Of a DNA stretch of 64,000 nucleotides, positions 19,566-28,083 are shown in pieces. Positions within the stretch are counted from its first letter, which is position 1. Each line of letters opens with the position of its first letter. A program made the position numbers and the translations under genes. The stretch is from Blautia sp. MSJ-9 (GTDB taxonomy: Bacteria; Bacillota; Clostridia; Lachnospirales; Lachnospiraceae): NCBI RefSeq assembly GCF_018919065.1, contig NZ_JAHLQG010000003.1:62001-126000 (forward strand). Reading direction: 5' to 3'. The notes below the pieces were generated by a model. That model searched no databases and was not told the origin of the DNA. It saw only the letters and a list, made by a program, of their open reading frames with translations.

Positions 19566-21207
19566 TTACACATCAATAGGCTTAGCAACATGTTCATCCA
19601 TCCCGGCATCCAGACAAGCTTTTCGGTCTTCCTCAAAAGCATTGGCCGTCATGGCAATGCTCGGGATCTTTTTGGCATCTTCACGTTCCACCCATCAGTT
19701 CAACAATATCTTTGACAATCGAAAGTCCCAGACCGGAACCACTGAATGTTGTAGTTGACCGTTTGCCTTCCTGTGCAAAAGCATCAAACGCATGTTTTTG
19801 AAATTCCTCACTCATTCCAAGGCCGGTATCTGAACATACAAACTGAAAAACCGCCGTATCCCCATCATCCGATAATTCTTCGCAATGAACATTCACTGTT
19901 CCATGAAAATGATTGTATTTAATCGCATTGGAAGAAAGATTCATCAAAACCCTGTTCAGATGTAGCGGACTTCCAATCAAATGTCTGTGGCGGATTATGT
20001 TTTCTTCCACACCGCCTTCAAATCTCACGCCATTCTCATAAGCACTCATTGCAACAACCGTCAGCTGATTACTTAACAGTTCTACCAGATCGAAGGGTTT
20101 ATGATCCAGCACAAGGGAGCCTGATTCCAATTTACTGATGTCCAAAACGTTATTAATTAAATCCAACAAATAATCTGTGGACTGAAGTACCTTCTGCCTG
20201 CATTCCCGTAACTTGATCACATCATTGTTATATTTTTCAGCGATATGGATCATCCCCACGATTCTGTTTAACGGTGTACGGATATCGTGGCTCATACGCC
20301 GGAGAAAGGCTGTTTTTGAGAGATTCGCGCGATGAGCATCTTCCATGCTTGCCTTAAGCTGTTTCTGATACATGAGTTCCCGTGATTTTTCTTCCGTAAT
20401 ATCCCGAGCGACATAAAGCACATCCACGGCGTTTCCCTGTGCGTCTCTGCTCTTTACAATAAACCTGGACAGCCTCCATCATTTCCTGTCGGGTACTGCA
20501 CATCAGTTTTTCTGCGCCGGGTGCCATTGCATCTGCAATTGAATTTGACGCTGTCTGGTCAACCGTAGCAACAACATTGATTTTTCCATCAAAGTCTCGG
20601 CGTGTCACCTTTGCCAGCTACATCGTAATATAAGGTGCAGTAAGTCCCCATTCTTTGGTCTCAGCATAGTTATCTGTTTCCATGCGTGCATCAATGCTGA
20701 TATCTGTGGCTTCTTTGTTTCCCTGATAAGCAATATACTCATCTCTGGTGGCAGGTGTAAGAAATTCATAAGAAATCCCGGCATAATCTGCAATTTTCCG
20801 GAAGTAATCCGGGATAATACCCTTCATCTCACCATTTTCATTATAAGAATATGGATAACGGGTCGGATCACACAGAATATGAAGCGGATTGTCCCTGGAA
20901 TATTGTGCAATAATACTTTTCTCTTTCTCTGTATATTCCAGGTTCTTAGTTTCTGTGCTTTCATAGTTTTTATTATAAAGCGTAGTTTTCCAGTCACCCT
21001 CAACCGCATTCATCTGATCGATCGCATAATTGATCTCATTCAGTAATTCCGTATTGCCTTTTTTCACAATGACATAGAAATCGCTGCTGTCGTATCAAAA
21101 TAAATTGGATCATATGTAAATCCTTTGTTGCCTGCAAAATCCGCAAACTCTTTATCTCGTGAGCTTCCGTTCAAAAGTGCCACATATTTCTTTGCTCTCG
21201 AAATCAT
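19566..21207 (-). pseudogene. Decayed EvgS-like hybrid kinase
   Basis: Pieces of one kinase remain in different frames. First comes a binding-protein fragment (MISRAKKYVALLNGSS, near 21.1 kb), then a frame change and a second binding-protein domain ending at a stop near 20618. A PAS-like piece follows (about 20.6-20.35 kb). The HisKA/HATPase part (RDITEEKSRE, RRMSHDIRTPLNR, FVCSDTGLGM, GSGLGLSI) ends at MGGT with a TGA (19681). Just beyond it is the last third of a receiver in another frame ([20 protein letters not shown], stop 19566). So at least three frame breaks and one internal deletion joining HATPase to the receiver C-terminus have occurred; the first sensor domain is mostly missing. 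The start is the ATG at 21207 behind AGGAG. It still sits at the promoter-proximal end of the riboswitch operon. Confidence 0.9.
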
Positions 21208-21250
21208 ATTAAATCTCCTGTCTGTCTGTTTTAGCTTCTTTTTGATCTCC

Positions 21251-21280
21251 AAAAAAAAGCATTGTCATTACAGACAATGC
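21251..21280 (-). terminator. Riboswitch 2 expression-platform terminator
   Basis: On the minus strand GCATTGTC pairs perfectly with GACAATGC around TGTAAT and is followed by nine T residues. It lies ~10 nt past the aptamer and ~45 nt before the first start codon. Confidence 0.88.
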
Positions 21281-21289
21281 ATCTTTAAC

Positions 21290-21356
21290 GTGGCAACTGG
21301 CTACCATTTTACAGGCCCTATAGCTTTGCGTCGCCGACTTTCATCTGTTTTGCCGA
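21290..21356 (-). ncRNA. Cyclic di-GMP-I (GEMM) riboswitch aptamer 2
   Basis: Read on the minus strand: GGCAAAACAGATGAAAGTCG, then GCGACGCAAAGC, ending CAGTTGCC. The GACGCAAAGC core and the GGCAA/TTGCC closing stem are diagnostic for GEMM-I. A -10-like TATAAT lies just upstream (21364-21369). Downstream are a strong terminator and then the kinase pseudogene, HD-GYP and triple-kinase operon. The aptamer is compact and otherwise intact. Confidence 0.87.
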
Positions 21357-21363
21357 TTTTCTT

Positions 21364-21369
21364 ATTATA
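21364..21369 (-). promoter_or_regulatory. -10 box of the riboswitch 2 promoter
   Basis: TATAAT on the minus strand, 8-10 nt before the aptamer. The -35 region is a T-run and poorly matched. Confidence 0.45.
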
Positions 21370-21480
21370 GCTTTTACACGTATGCAAAAAAACTGGTTTT
21401 ATTATACTATGGTGCTCTACTGTACACAAGAAAATCATTACTATTTTAATGTTTTTTTAATGTTCAAAAACAAATAAATT

Positions 21481-22030
21481 TCCCGACCTCTCACACCACC
21501 GTGCGTACCGTTCGGTACACGGCGGTTCAATCAACTTAACAAGTGACACACCTTTCGGTGTAGTAATCCAACATAGAGATGAGTCCGAATTATTTTAGTC
21601 TTTTCGGACTTATTGCTCTTTGTATATCTGTTTTCGAGCACACTCTTGCAATCGCTTTTCCGTTGTAGGCTGTTCTATATGACGCCCATTTTGGTATTCC
21701 AAGTTTCATCAAATTCTTTGCTCTATTCTGTGGAGTTTTCCAATGTTTCCAAATGCACATACGGCAGATGTTGCCCTTTCTGCAATACGAGACATACTCA
21801 AACTTATTGATTGTTCGCCCCTTTGCTCCATCCCCATTACAAAGACTTCTTCACTACTATGGGCTCGGCTGACTTCTCACAGTTCGTTGTTACTAGGCTA
21901 ATGAAACCTCTGTGAGACCTCCACGCTTAAGGTACTCACTCTTTCTCTCCATATATCCGCCACATTTATTCTGCTGCTACAAAGGTGATAGTTATTAGAC
22001 TTCGTTGCTTTTTGCCAACTTATCTCTCGC
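21481..22030 (-). mobile_element. Internally deleted group II intron remnant
   Basis: On the minus strand the 5' part (about 22.0-21.83 kb) matches the structural region typical of bacterial group II introns (ACCTTAAGCGTGGAGGTCTC, then CGAACTGTGAGAAGTCAGC). It jumps to codons for the extreme C-terminus of the LtrA-type reverse transcriptase/maturase (IWKHWKTPQNRAKNLMKLGI, 21.7-21.6 kb). It then ends in a domain-V-like hairpin GAACCGCCGTGTACC / GGTACGCACGGTGGT (~21491-21528). The reverse-transcriptase, X and most maturase coding is gone, and domain VI appears cut short. It begins right after the stop of the HNH fragment. The element cannot move by itself. Confidence 0.82.
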
Positions 22031-22033
22031 AGC

Positions 22034-22650
22034 CTACTCTAATCTGTTTAAAATATCGCCAAAATCCATTTCTGGAACCTCATAAAATTCTTCTGTTCCT
22101 AACCCTATATTCAATACTGTCTGATACAAATAAAAATCATATATAATAGGAGCTTTATTTTTCCCTAGCAAGTTATCTCTAATAGTACCTGTCTTAGAGA
22201 TCAAACACACATATTGATACGCTCTATCAATATATTGGGTATTATTGTTCGGATGAGCATATGTATAATGTTGTGTAGGTGTCAAGGCAATCAAGTTCTC
22301 CAAATAGTCTGCAATTGCAGGATAATCACTTGCCGGAAATATATGATGCATCTGTGTAGCAGGATCCTTGATATGCCTTTCATCATAAACTTCCGTCTTT
22401 CCATTTCGATACTGATCATTAAATCTACGCAAATTCTTTTTAGCTCGATTAATACGATACGTTGTCATGCAGTCTTCACTAGGCTTCGGCAATGTTATCT
22501 CATACTCAATTCTCGTCATATCTTTCGGTTTCTCAGATAAAATATCTCTCCAATTTCTCTGATTATACATGATCATATCTTGAGTAATAATATCTTTTGA
22601 TATATGCCTTAACAGTTCCAGATATTGATACTCACATAGGTCTGATGCAT
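22034..22650 (-). pseudogene. HNH-type restriction endonuclease, N-terminally truncated
   Basis: The recognisable protein (from about ASDLCEYQYLELLRH) has a central QMHHIFPASDYPAIADYLEN followed by LIALTPTQHYTYAHPN. This is the layout of HNH-type type II restriction endonuclease C-termini, with the HH pair and downstream N/H as likely metal ligands. An in-frame ATG exists at 22774, but the first ~40 codons lie antisense to a better coding segment, so the true gene has probably lost its N-terminus at a junction near 22650. No methyltransferase is adjacent. The stop codon abuts the group II intron remnant. Specificity is unknown. Confidence 0.55.
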
Positions 22651-22654
22651 ACAC

Positions 22655-22941
22655 TATTTGCTCTGGAAGATATGTATGGACTGAAAGTACAAAATGTAGA
22701 TGGACAGCCTCATCTCTGCCTTGACTCTTCCATATCTGCTCCCGGCTCATCTGTCGATGAAATGCTTCGTTCATGGATGGAACAGGCTGACAAACTGAAA
22801 AATTGTGAAATCAGCAAGGAAGAATATGATGAATGGAGATATAAGTACCCGGAACTGGATACTTACCAAAAACGTGCCAAGGTACCATCTCAGGAACTGA
22901 GTGATTACCTCGTAAAAGAATTGACTAAAAAAGAAAAATAA
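22655..22941 (+). pseudogene. C-terminal fragment of a mobile-element regulator-like protein
   Basis: About 95 plus-strand codons with convincing composition (ALEDMYGLKVQNVDG, then SKEEYDEWRYKYPELD and VPSQELSDYLVKEL) end in TAA just before a terminator. The sequence resembles the C-terminal tail of XRE-type helix-turn-helix proteins found on Lachnospiraceae elements, from memory and without a database check. No start codon with a ribosome site precedes it. Its 5' end meets the truncated endonuclease at ~22650, so the upstream part was lost. Confidence 0.4.
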
Positions 22942-22954
22942 AAGAAGAAAATAG

Positions 22955-23006
22955 AAAAACCTTACCGATATTCAGTTTTTTACTTCTGAAAATCAGTAAG
23001 GTTTCT
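22955..23006 (+). terminator. Long-stem terminator at element end
   Basis: AAAACCTTAC pairs with GTAAGGTTT, extended inside by ATTCAG / CTGAA, and is followed by CTTTATAT. A similar terminator stands at the same relative position before the 29.7-kb att core. Confidence 0.7.
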
Positions 23007-23054
23007 TTATATACGTTATGAAATAAAATTTTTATCTCTTGAATAATCACAAAA

Positions 23055-23073
23055 TGTTGCCATTTTGTTGCCA
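23055..23073. repeat. Arm-type direct repeats (TGTTGCC x2)
   Basis: TGTTGCC occurs at 23055 and 23066 with an 11-bp period. This pattern of short tandem repeats near an attachment core is typical of tyrosine-integrase arm sites. Matching repeats are at 29807-29825. Confidence 0.5.
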
Positions 23074-23131
23074 ATCACTAAACAAATTTGTTTGTAACCC
23101 GCATGAATACTTGGTTTCTATGATTACGTGG

Positions 23132-23570
23132 TGTCCCTTCGCACACCCACTTTGCATTTTTTTAGCAAACTCACTTGTAAAAACTTCCCTTTCCGGCTCT
23201 TCCTGGATACTGCACTATTTTTACTTTTTTCTTTCTGCCTTTTTCTCTCAGCGATGCATACAACACCAGGTTCTTTTCAGGCATACTTTTGATAAGATTC
23301 TTTTGTAACTTTTCTCTCAGAGCGGCTGGAAACAGCTTATTTACTGCATTTTCTTCTGGTGTGGATTTCTTTAAGGTTTCTTTTTTTCTCTTCTTTCAGG
23401 ACTGAAAAAGCCCTGCATCAGGATGGTCTCTGATGCAAGGCTTCTAATTTTTTTCTCTATGTTTTTATGTCTTTTTTTGATGTTTTCTCGGGTGCTCCGT
23501 ATGGCTCGGCTTTTCTGATTCTTACAAAGGGGATTATCAAAAAAGTGCCAAAGAGGAGTACTAAAAAATA
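23132..23570. repeat. 439-bp direct repeat, copy 1 (guaA-downstream sequence)
   Basis: Ungapped match to 39526-39964 with about nine differences by eye (~98%). It begins TGTCCCTTCGCACACC and includes a terminator hairpin at 23407-23444 (AAGCCCTGCATCAG / CTGATGCAAGGCTT). No long reading frame crosses it convincingly. It is followed at once by an att-like core. The two copies bracket 16 kb of island DNA. Confidence 0.93.
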
Positions 23571-23576
23571 ATTTTT

Positions 23577-23589
23577 TTATTCAAACTCG
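23577..23589. other. att-like core 3
   Basis: TTATTCAAACTCG matches the last codons of guaA (TTACTCAAACTC at 39971-39982, one difference in 12) and is identical over 13 bp to 29693-29705. It marks the left edge of island A. Confidence 0.7.
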
Positions 23590-23690
23590 CAAATAAAATC
23601 TCATCACTATACTTTTTAGTATTGGTATTATGGTTCTATTTGGTTTTATATGTGTTCTACTATCCTACATCCATAGGCTATACTGAACGG

Positions 23691-23723
23691 TGTTATCAAT
23701 TTGTTATCATGATTGTGTTATCA
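23691..23723. repeat. Arm-type direct repeats (TGTTATCA x3)
   Basis: TGTTATCA occurs at 23691, 23702 and 23716. The last copy overlaps the stop of the DUF2806 gene. The same octamer repeats at 29616-29634, the other end of the island, supporting one element between them. Confidence 0.55.
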
Positions 23724-24671
23724 ATCAGAAATTAAAATCGTTTTTCCTTGTATAACATACTGTATGTTATCACCATCTTTCTTCTCAATATCATGCATAG
23801 TAAAAGTAATCTCTCGATTATTTTTTGCCAAATAATTTGCTACATCTTGTAAATAATTTTCGTCGTAATTATCAGCAACAACACTTAAAATATCTTGTCC
23901 AGTTTGAGTTAACTTATATATTGGAATTATTATTTTCTTTTCCTCAATATTATTACTTTTTAATAATTTCATATCATATATCAGTTCTAATGGATACTGT
24001 GCCGTTACTCCTAATGTTAACTGCATTGATCCTGATGAATCTATTAATCCACATTCTGACATTTCAACTATTTTTCCATACAGCACATTATATTTTTTAT
24101 TTATTTCATCATCATTTAAAATTGCAAATGTTCCTCTATAATTAATTATGTATGGCCTTAATTCTTCAAATAAAGTTGCTTCTTGCTTTGTTATCTTGCT
24201 TAAAGTATCCAGACTACGTAATGTAAAAGAATTAGGACTTTTTATTTCACCAGCCAATACTTTTCCCCATAATTTTTGCATATCAGTATTGCTAATATCC
24301 TGTATAGAATTAAAAAATCTCATTAACCAATCTTCATTTACCACTTCATCCGCAACTTCATTTTCATCTTGAAGAATTGCTTTAGCTTCATTAACAACAT
24401 CCTCTATATTTTTCTGTTTTCGCATTTCCTGATAGAGCATTCTTGAACATGTTCTTCTATATAATTCTTTTACTTCTCCTAAAGGTTGCTCCATATCATT
24501 ACATAAGGAAATTGCTTTATCTGTAATTCCACCATCCATTTCAAGCATATCAATTTGTTTTGCTTCCTTATCTATTATGTTTCTCACTTCTTGAGGAATC
24601 ATAATAGAACCTAATCCTTTAGATACACAATTATATAATTTTTGTAATCCATTTGAAAAATTTTCATTCAT
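23721..24671 (-). CDS. DUF2806 domain protein
   Basis: 316 residues, soluble. The central part (EDWLMRFFNSIQDISNTDM, then LWGKVLAGEIKSPNSFTLRS) is the DUF2806 (TIGR03899-like) signature; the rest is helical with a winged-helix-like C-terminal half (YKLTQTGQDIL). Function is not established for the family, which is common in mobile islands of Gram-positive and Gram-negative bacteria. The start codon overlaps the upstream membrane-protein stop by 8 nt, so the pair is translationally coupled. The gene is very AT-rich compared with the chromosomal backbone. Inference from context only: a two-gene accessory, possibly defence, module. Confidence 0.8.
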   Translation of the reverse strand: MNENFSNGLQKLYNCVSKGLGSIMIPQEVRNIIDKEAKQIDMLEMDGGITDKAISLCNDMEQPLGEVKELYRRTCSRMLYQEMRKQKNIEDVVNEAKAILQDENEVADEVVNEDWLMRFFNSIQDISNTDMQKLWGKVLAGEIKSPNSFTLRSLDTLSKITKQEATLFEELRPYIINYRGTFAILNDDEINKKYNVLYGKIVEMSECGLIDSSGSMQLTLGVTAQYPLELIYDMKLLKSNNIEEKKIIIPIYKLTQTGQDILSVVADNYDENYLQDVANYLAKNNREITFTMHDIEKKDGDNIQYVIQGKTILISD

Positions 24672-25236
24672 CTTTTTCTTCCTCTATAGTATTAAATAGC
24701 CGTTCCAGTTCTATATTAATACGTGTAATATAATTATCCAAATAACTTTGTATGGTCAAACTTACAAATATAAGAGCAAAAGAAAATAATGATAATGTAT
24801 CTGCTAACTTTGCATTTTCTTTAATAATTTCTGTTGATAATCCCAAAATAAATACAATCAAAACACCTATTAGAATTCCATTAGCTATCAAAGAAGTTTT
24901 TTCAATTATATTTTCATATTTTTTATGTATATTTTTCTGATCGCTTTTATACTCTTCAAGCTTTGACACTTTTTCGCTATTAGATTTGTCTTCATTTTCA
25001 ACGCCCCATGCATGCAAAAATCCAATAGATACCTTTATTATTCTAGTTTCAAGTAGCTGTAACGCAGAAATAACAACATCCATAATTTGTACTATAGCAA
25101 CTGCTAAAGATACAATAGAACACAACAAGATTACTTTTCCACCTACATACCCAAAAAAATTCATTCCACCAATAATAAAATATGCCACTGCCAAAGCAAT
25201 AATTAAAATATTTGCATACTTAATATTTGATTTCAT
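24664..25236 (-). CDS. Four-helix membrane protein coupled to DUF2806
   Basis: 190 residues. Two helices at the N-terminus (~8-28 and ~33-58) and two later ones (~115-138 and ~145-165) flank a charged cytoplasmic linker (NEDKSNSEKVSKLEEYKSD). The 2+2 arrangement with an amphipathic connector resembles SLATT-type or other small membrane effectors, but I see no diagnostic motif and do not assign a family. It is the first gene of the pair, only 16 bp after the toxin-antitoxin module in transcription order. Strongly AT-rich. Confidence 0.7.
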   Translation of the reverse strand: MKSNIKYANILIIALAVAYFIIGGMNFFGYVGGKVILLCSIVSLAVAIVQIMDVVISALQLLETRIIKVSIGFLHAWGVENEDKSNSEKVSKLEEYKSDQKNIHKKYENIIEKTSLIANGILIGVLIVFILGLSTEIIKENAKLADTLSLFSFALIFVSLTIQSYLDNYITRINIELERLFNTIEEEKDE

Positions 25237-25252
25237 TCCAGTTCCTCTTTAA

Positions 25253-25552
25253 TTAGTTAAATATCCTCGTGATATCCTGATATCGGTTAACTACACGATA
25301 AATCTCTACATATTCGTTACCGACCTTGTAGATAATAACATAATCTTCCCATATCGCATATTTATAATCTGTCCGAAAGCTGACCCGTTTGGAGAGATCC
25401 GACCCCATTCCAGGAAACATCTGAAGGTTTTCAAATTTACCGTAAATTTCCTTTATGGTCTTTGCTGCATATTCTTCGTTATCTTCAGCAATATAATCCC
25501 GGATATCTTTCAAATCCTTTGCAACAATCGGATTGATCCGCAGTTTTAACAT
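25253..25552 (-). CDS. RelE/ParE-family toxin
   Basis: 99 residues from ATG 25552, one base after the antitoxin stop. An upstream in-frame ATG would overlap the antitoxin and lacks a better ribosome site. The sequence follows ParE/RelE plasmid-stabilisation toxins: VAKDLKDIRDYIAED at the start, then NLQMFPGMGSDL, and a C-terminal YRVVNRYQDITRIF. Known members either poison gyrase (ParE) or cleave mRNA (RelE); the sequence does not settle which. It is the second gene of the two-gene module, the usual order for RelE/ParE. Confidence 0.87.
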   Translation of the reverse strand: MLKLRINPIVAKDLKDIRDYIAEDNEEYAAKTIKEIYGKFENLQMFPGMGSDLSKRVSFRTDYKYAIWEDYVIIYKVGNEYVEIYRVVNRYQDITRIFN

Positions 25553-25553
25553 C

Positions 25554-25802
25554 TTATTCCCCCACAAGTGCTTTCAATTCATCCAAATCCAGCCAGCCTT
25601 CTCCGTCTTTCACTGCCTCTTCAGCTTCCTGCAGCTTCATCAAAAGCTTCTTTTCCGCACGGTCACGCTCATAATCTTCAATATCCATGACAACGAAACG
25701 TCCTCTGCCATTCTTAGTCAGATATACCGGTTCTCCTTTATGACAGTTTTTCAGGACTTCATTATAATTTCTCAAATCAGATACTGGTAAAATATTTGCC
25801 AT
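25554..25802 (-). CDS. Phd/YefM-family antitoxin
   Basis: 82 residues. The N-terminus (ILPVSDLRNYNEVLKNCHKG, then PVYLTKNGRGRFVVMDIEDY) is the Phd/YefM dimerisation and DNA-binding fold, and the acidic C-terminal tail (EAVKDGEGWLDLDELK) is the toxin-binding arm. Such antitoxins usually bind their own promoter and repress the operon together with the toxin. The ribosome site is GGAAGGAG. Confidence 0.88.
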   Translation of the reverse strand: MANILPVSDLRNYNEVLKNCHKGEPVYLTKNGRGRFVVMDIEDYERDRAEKKLLMKLQEAEEAVKDGEGWLDLDELKALVGE

Positions 25803-25858
25803 ATTCTTTCAGCTCCTTCCTTTGATTTTAAATTGTTTCTGCTACTTCTATTATACAC

Positions 25859-25898
25859 AAAAAGCTGTAAAATTCAACGTAGATTTTTACAGCTTTTA
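25859..25898 (-). terminator. Terminator after XRE regulator
   Basis: AAAAGCTGTAAAA pairs with TTTTACAGCTTTT; both sides have A/T tracts, so it may work in both directions. Confidence 0.8.
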
Positions 25899-25929
25899 TT
25901 TTATCATTTCTATATATTTTTATTGCAAT

Positions 25930-26985
25930 CTATTTTAAATATTGAGAAAAAATCGCCTCCAATTCTTCATTTCCTTTCAAAAATTCATACTCTTCTTTAT
26001 TTTCAATTTCTGTAGCTAATGCACGAACAAAATTATTTCCAACACCTGAAAAAGATTTTCCATGTACTGTATCCGCATATCTGTAATATAAAGGTGATTC
26101 CACCATCTTCCATGGCTTCTGCGACTCCATCAGCACTTCTTTTATCAACTGAATACATTTTTCTACATCCTTTCGATACACGGCAATCAATAGATGTGGT
26201 ACTACTTTACCGTAATCCCACAGACCAAATAACGATACCATATGTTCTGTGATTTCGGCAATCTCCTCTGCTTTACAATGATTTCCGGTTTCTTCTTCCA
26301 TTTCTATCAACTTATACAGATAGTTTTGTATATTCGTAACTGTCTGCATCAGTTTTCCCTCTAAAAAGAACGCTGCAATATCTGTCCCTTCCTGGTGTGC
26401 TAATACATTCGTTTTCATAATTGTGCCATCTATCACAGTATCTGGAATTTTATCCAAAAAGATATTTGCTTCTTTATATTTTTCCATTTGTATATATTTG
26501 GCCGCAAGCATAAAAATACTGGAAATCCTTACCTTTTCATTCGGACTTTCAGCAGTTCGTTCCAACCATTCAACAATCACATTATTGCATTCCAACTTTT
26601 TCTCATCATCGACATCGGATAAAGTTAGCGCCGCATTTAGAACAGTAGCAATTGAATAAATCAACGAATCATAATGAGGATATTCCTTTATTTTATTTTT
26701 TCCCATCTCAAAAGCTTTTATAAAGCTATCCAATGAAACTTCCGAAAGCTCATTCACAAATTGTCCAATCTCTTTTTCTGTCAATTCTTCACGAAATGAA
26801 AATAGTTCATTCATATCAATTTTTAATAATCGAGCAATTGCCGGAAGTAATGATATATCTGGATATGTATTTCCTTTTTCCCATTTATTTACCGCAGGAG
26901 TAGAAACGTCCAAATAATCCGCCACCTGTTCTTGTGTTAATCCCGCAGTTTTCCGATAGTTTTTTATCTTCTCACCAATTTGCAT
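25930..26985 (-). CDS. XRE-family helix-turn-helix regulator with TPR-like C-terminus
   Basis: 351 residues. Residues 1-60 form a classic XRE helix-turn-helix (IKNYRKTAGLTQEQVADYLD, then VNKWEKGNTYPDI). The remaining ~290 residues are helical and resemble the tetratricopeptide-like regions of peptide- or stress-sensing XRE regulators, containing ISSIFMLAAKYIQMEKYKEA. The closest architecture is an Rgg/PlcR-like or generic 'XRE + TPR' regulator. No small peptide gene is seen beside it. It stands alone on island A with its own terminator. Confidence 0.82.
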   Translation of the reverse strand: MQIGEKIKNYRKTAGLTQEQVADYLDVSTPAVNKWEKGNTYPDISLLPAIARLLKIDMNELFSFREELTEKEIGQFVNELSEVSLDSFIKAFEMGKNKIKEYPHYDSLIYSIATVLNAALTLSDVDDEKKLECNNVIVEWLERTAESPNEKVRISSIFMLAAKYIQMEKYKEANIFLDKIPDTVIDGTIMKTNVLAHQEGTDIAAFFLEGKLMQTVTNIQNYLYKLIEMEEETGNHCKAEEIAEITEHMVSLFGLWDYGKVVPHLLIAVYRKDVEKCIQLIKEVLMESQKPWKMVESPLYYRYADTVHGKSFSGVGNNFVRALATEIENKEEYEFLKGNEELEAIFSQYLK

Positions 26986-27147
26986 TGTTCCTACCTCCTG
27001 TTTATATTCTCATTATAGTATTTCTAATATGTGTTTACAATTGAGCCTTCGTTTAATTATGGCTTCGATTTCTTAACTACCGGTTAAAATCCGCGAGAAA
27101 AATGCTCTATTTTATAGTTCTACAAATCAAAATATCCTTAAATTTAA

Positions 27148-27735
27148 TTAATTCAAGAATAAGTGCATCAGTACTCCAATTAAGAAGCAAATCATCGCTG
27201 TAACACCCGCACTGATAATAACCTTTAATATATTTTGATAAGGACGTTTTCCCACTTCAACTGCCTTATGAAGTTCATCCAATTTTTTTCCCTCCGTAAA
27301 TGCAACAATTTCCTTATAGGTTTGTATATCATTTTTCTTTTTTAGTTTTTCAACCTTTAACGCCCAGTACTTTGTAATAATAAATAAAATCCCAAACGGA
27401 ACATACGCATACCTTCCGAGCCACATAAACAAAGGTACTGCCGATATAATCAACACGGCCAAATGAACTGTATAGATGGAACCATAATAATTAAACTTTT
27501 TAATTTCTTGCTCGCTAATAATTTCTTTCATTTTCTCTATATCTCCTTTAATTAATTGATCGAGAGATACATTAAACAATGAACTAAGAAGTAACAAGCT
27601 ATGAATATCAGGATAACTCTTTTCGTTTTCCCAATTAGAGATTGTCTGTCTTGTTACATATACCTTTTCTGCCAATTCCTCCTGTGATAGATGAAGCTCT
27701 GTTCGGTATTTTTTTATCTGTATACTCAGCTCCAT
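27148..27735 (-). CDS. XRE-family regulator with C-terminal membrane anchor
   Basis: 195 residues from ATG 27735, chosen because GGGAGGAAATT precedes it; an in-frame ATG 57 nt upstream has no ribosome site. Helix-turn-helix at ~4-58 (IKKYRTELHLSQEELAEKVY, TRQTISNWENEKSYPD). The C-terminal half has three hydrophobic helices (IYTVHLAVLIISAVPLFMWL, YVPFGILFIITKYW, VIISAGVTAMICFLIGVLM). This domain pairing is common in Firmicutes as membrane-tethered transcription factors. The signal sensed is unknown. Confidence 0.85.
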   Translation of the reverse strand: MELSIQIKKYRTELHLSQEELAEKVYVTRQTISNWENEKSYPDIHSLLLLSSLFNVSLDQLIKGDIEKMKEIISEQEIKKFNYYGSIYTVHLAVLIISAVPLFMWLGRYAYVPFGILFIITKYWALKVEKLKKKNDIQTYKEIVAFTEGKKLDELHKAVEVGKRPYQNILKVIISAGVTAMICFLIGVLMHLFLN

Positions 27736-27934
27736 ATAATTTCCTCCCTTCGCAAGTAATTTGTTCTCTTGATCTGAGCCAAGAATAATCATTTTTTCAT
27801 TATCTGTCTATCAAAGATATTTTACTTAACGGAAAACACAATGTCAAAAGAGTTTTACACTACAACACTCATGCCTTTTCAGCAATTTTTATTTTCATCT
27901 TTGTAAAGAGCAGCCTTTCGATCACCCTTTCTAC

Positions 27935-28083
27935 TCACATATATACCCTCTCTTTCAACACAATTTCTTCTGCACAGGCTTTGATGCCATTCATTAAACC
28001 AACCCATTTCATCTGATCCTGCATTTTCAGTTGTTCTGTCACACCCTGTTTTTCTGCCATCTGCTTCATTAGGCCTTTATTTT
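27935..28083 (-). pseudogene. tnpV: TnpV-like transposon protein, C-terminal fragment
   Basis: About 47 codons (MKQMAEKQGVTEQLK, then MKWVGLMNGIKACAEEIV, stop at 27935) match the conserved C-terminus of the small transposon-encoded TnpV protein family. They lie in another frame immediately past the relaxase stop, joined through an A7 tract. The N-terminal half is missing, so this is a deletion product rather than an intact gene. Confidence 0.6.

Noticed and set aside
23132-23570. Insertion sequence within the 439-bp repeat
   Set aside because: No transposase frame and no terminal inverted repeats; the right-hand copy is ordinary guaA 3' flank with its terminator.
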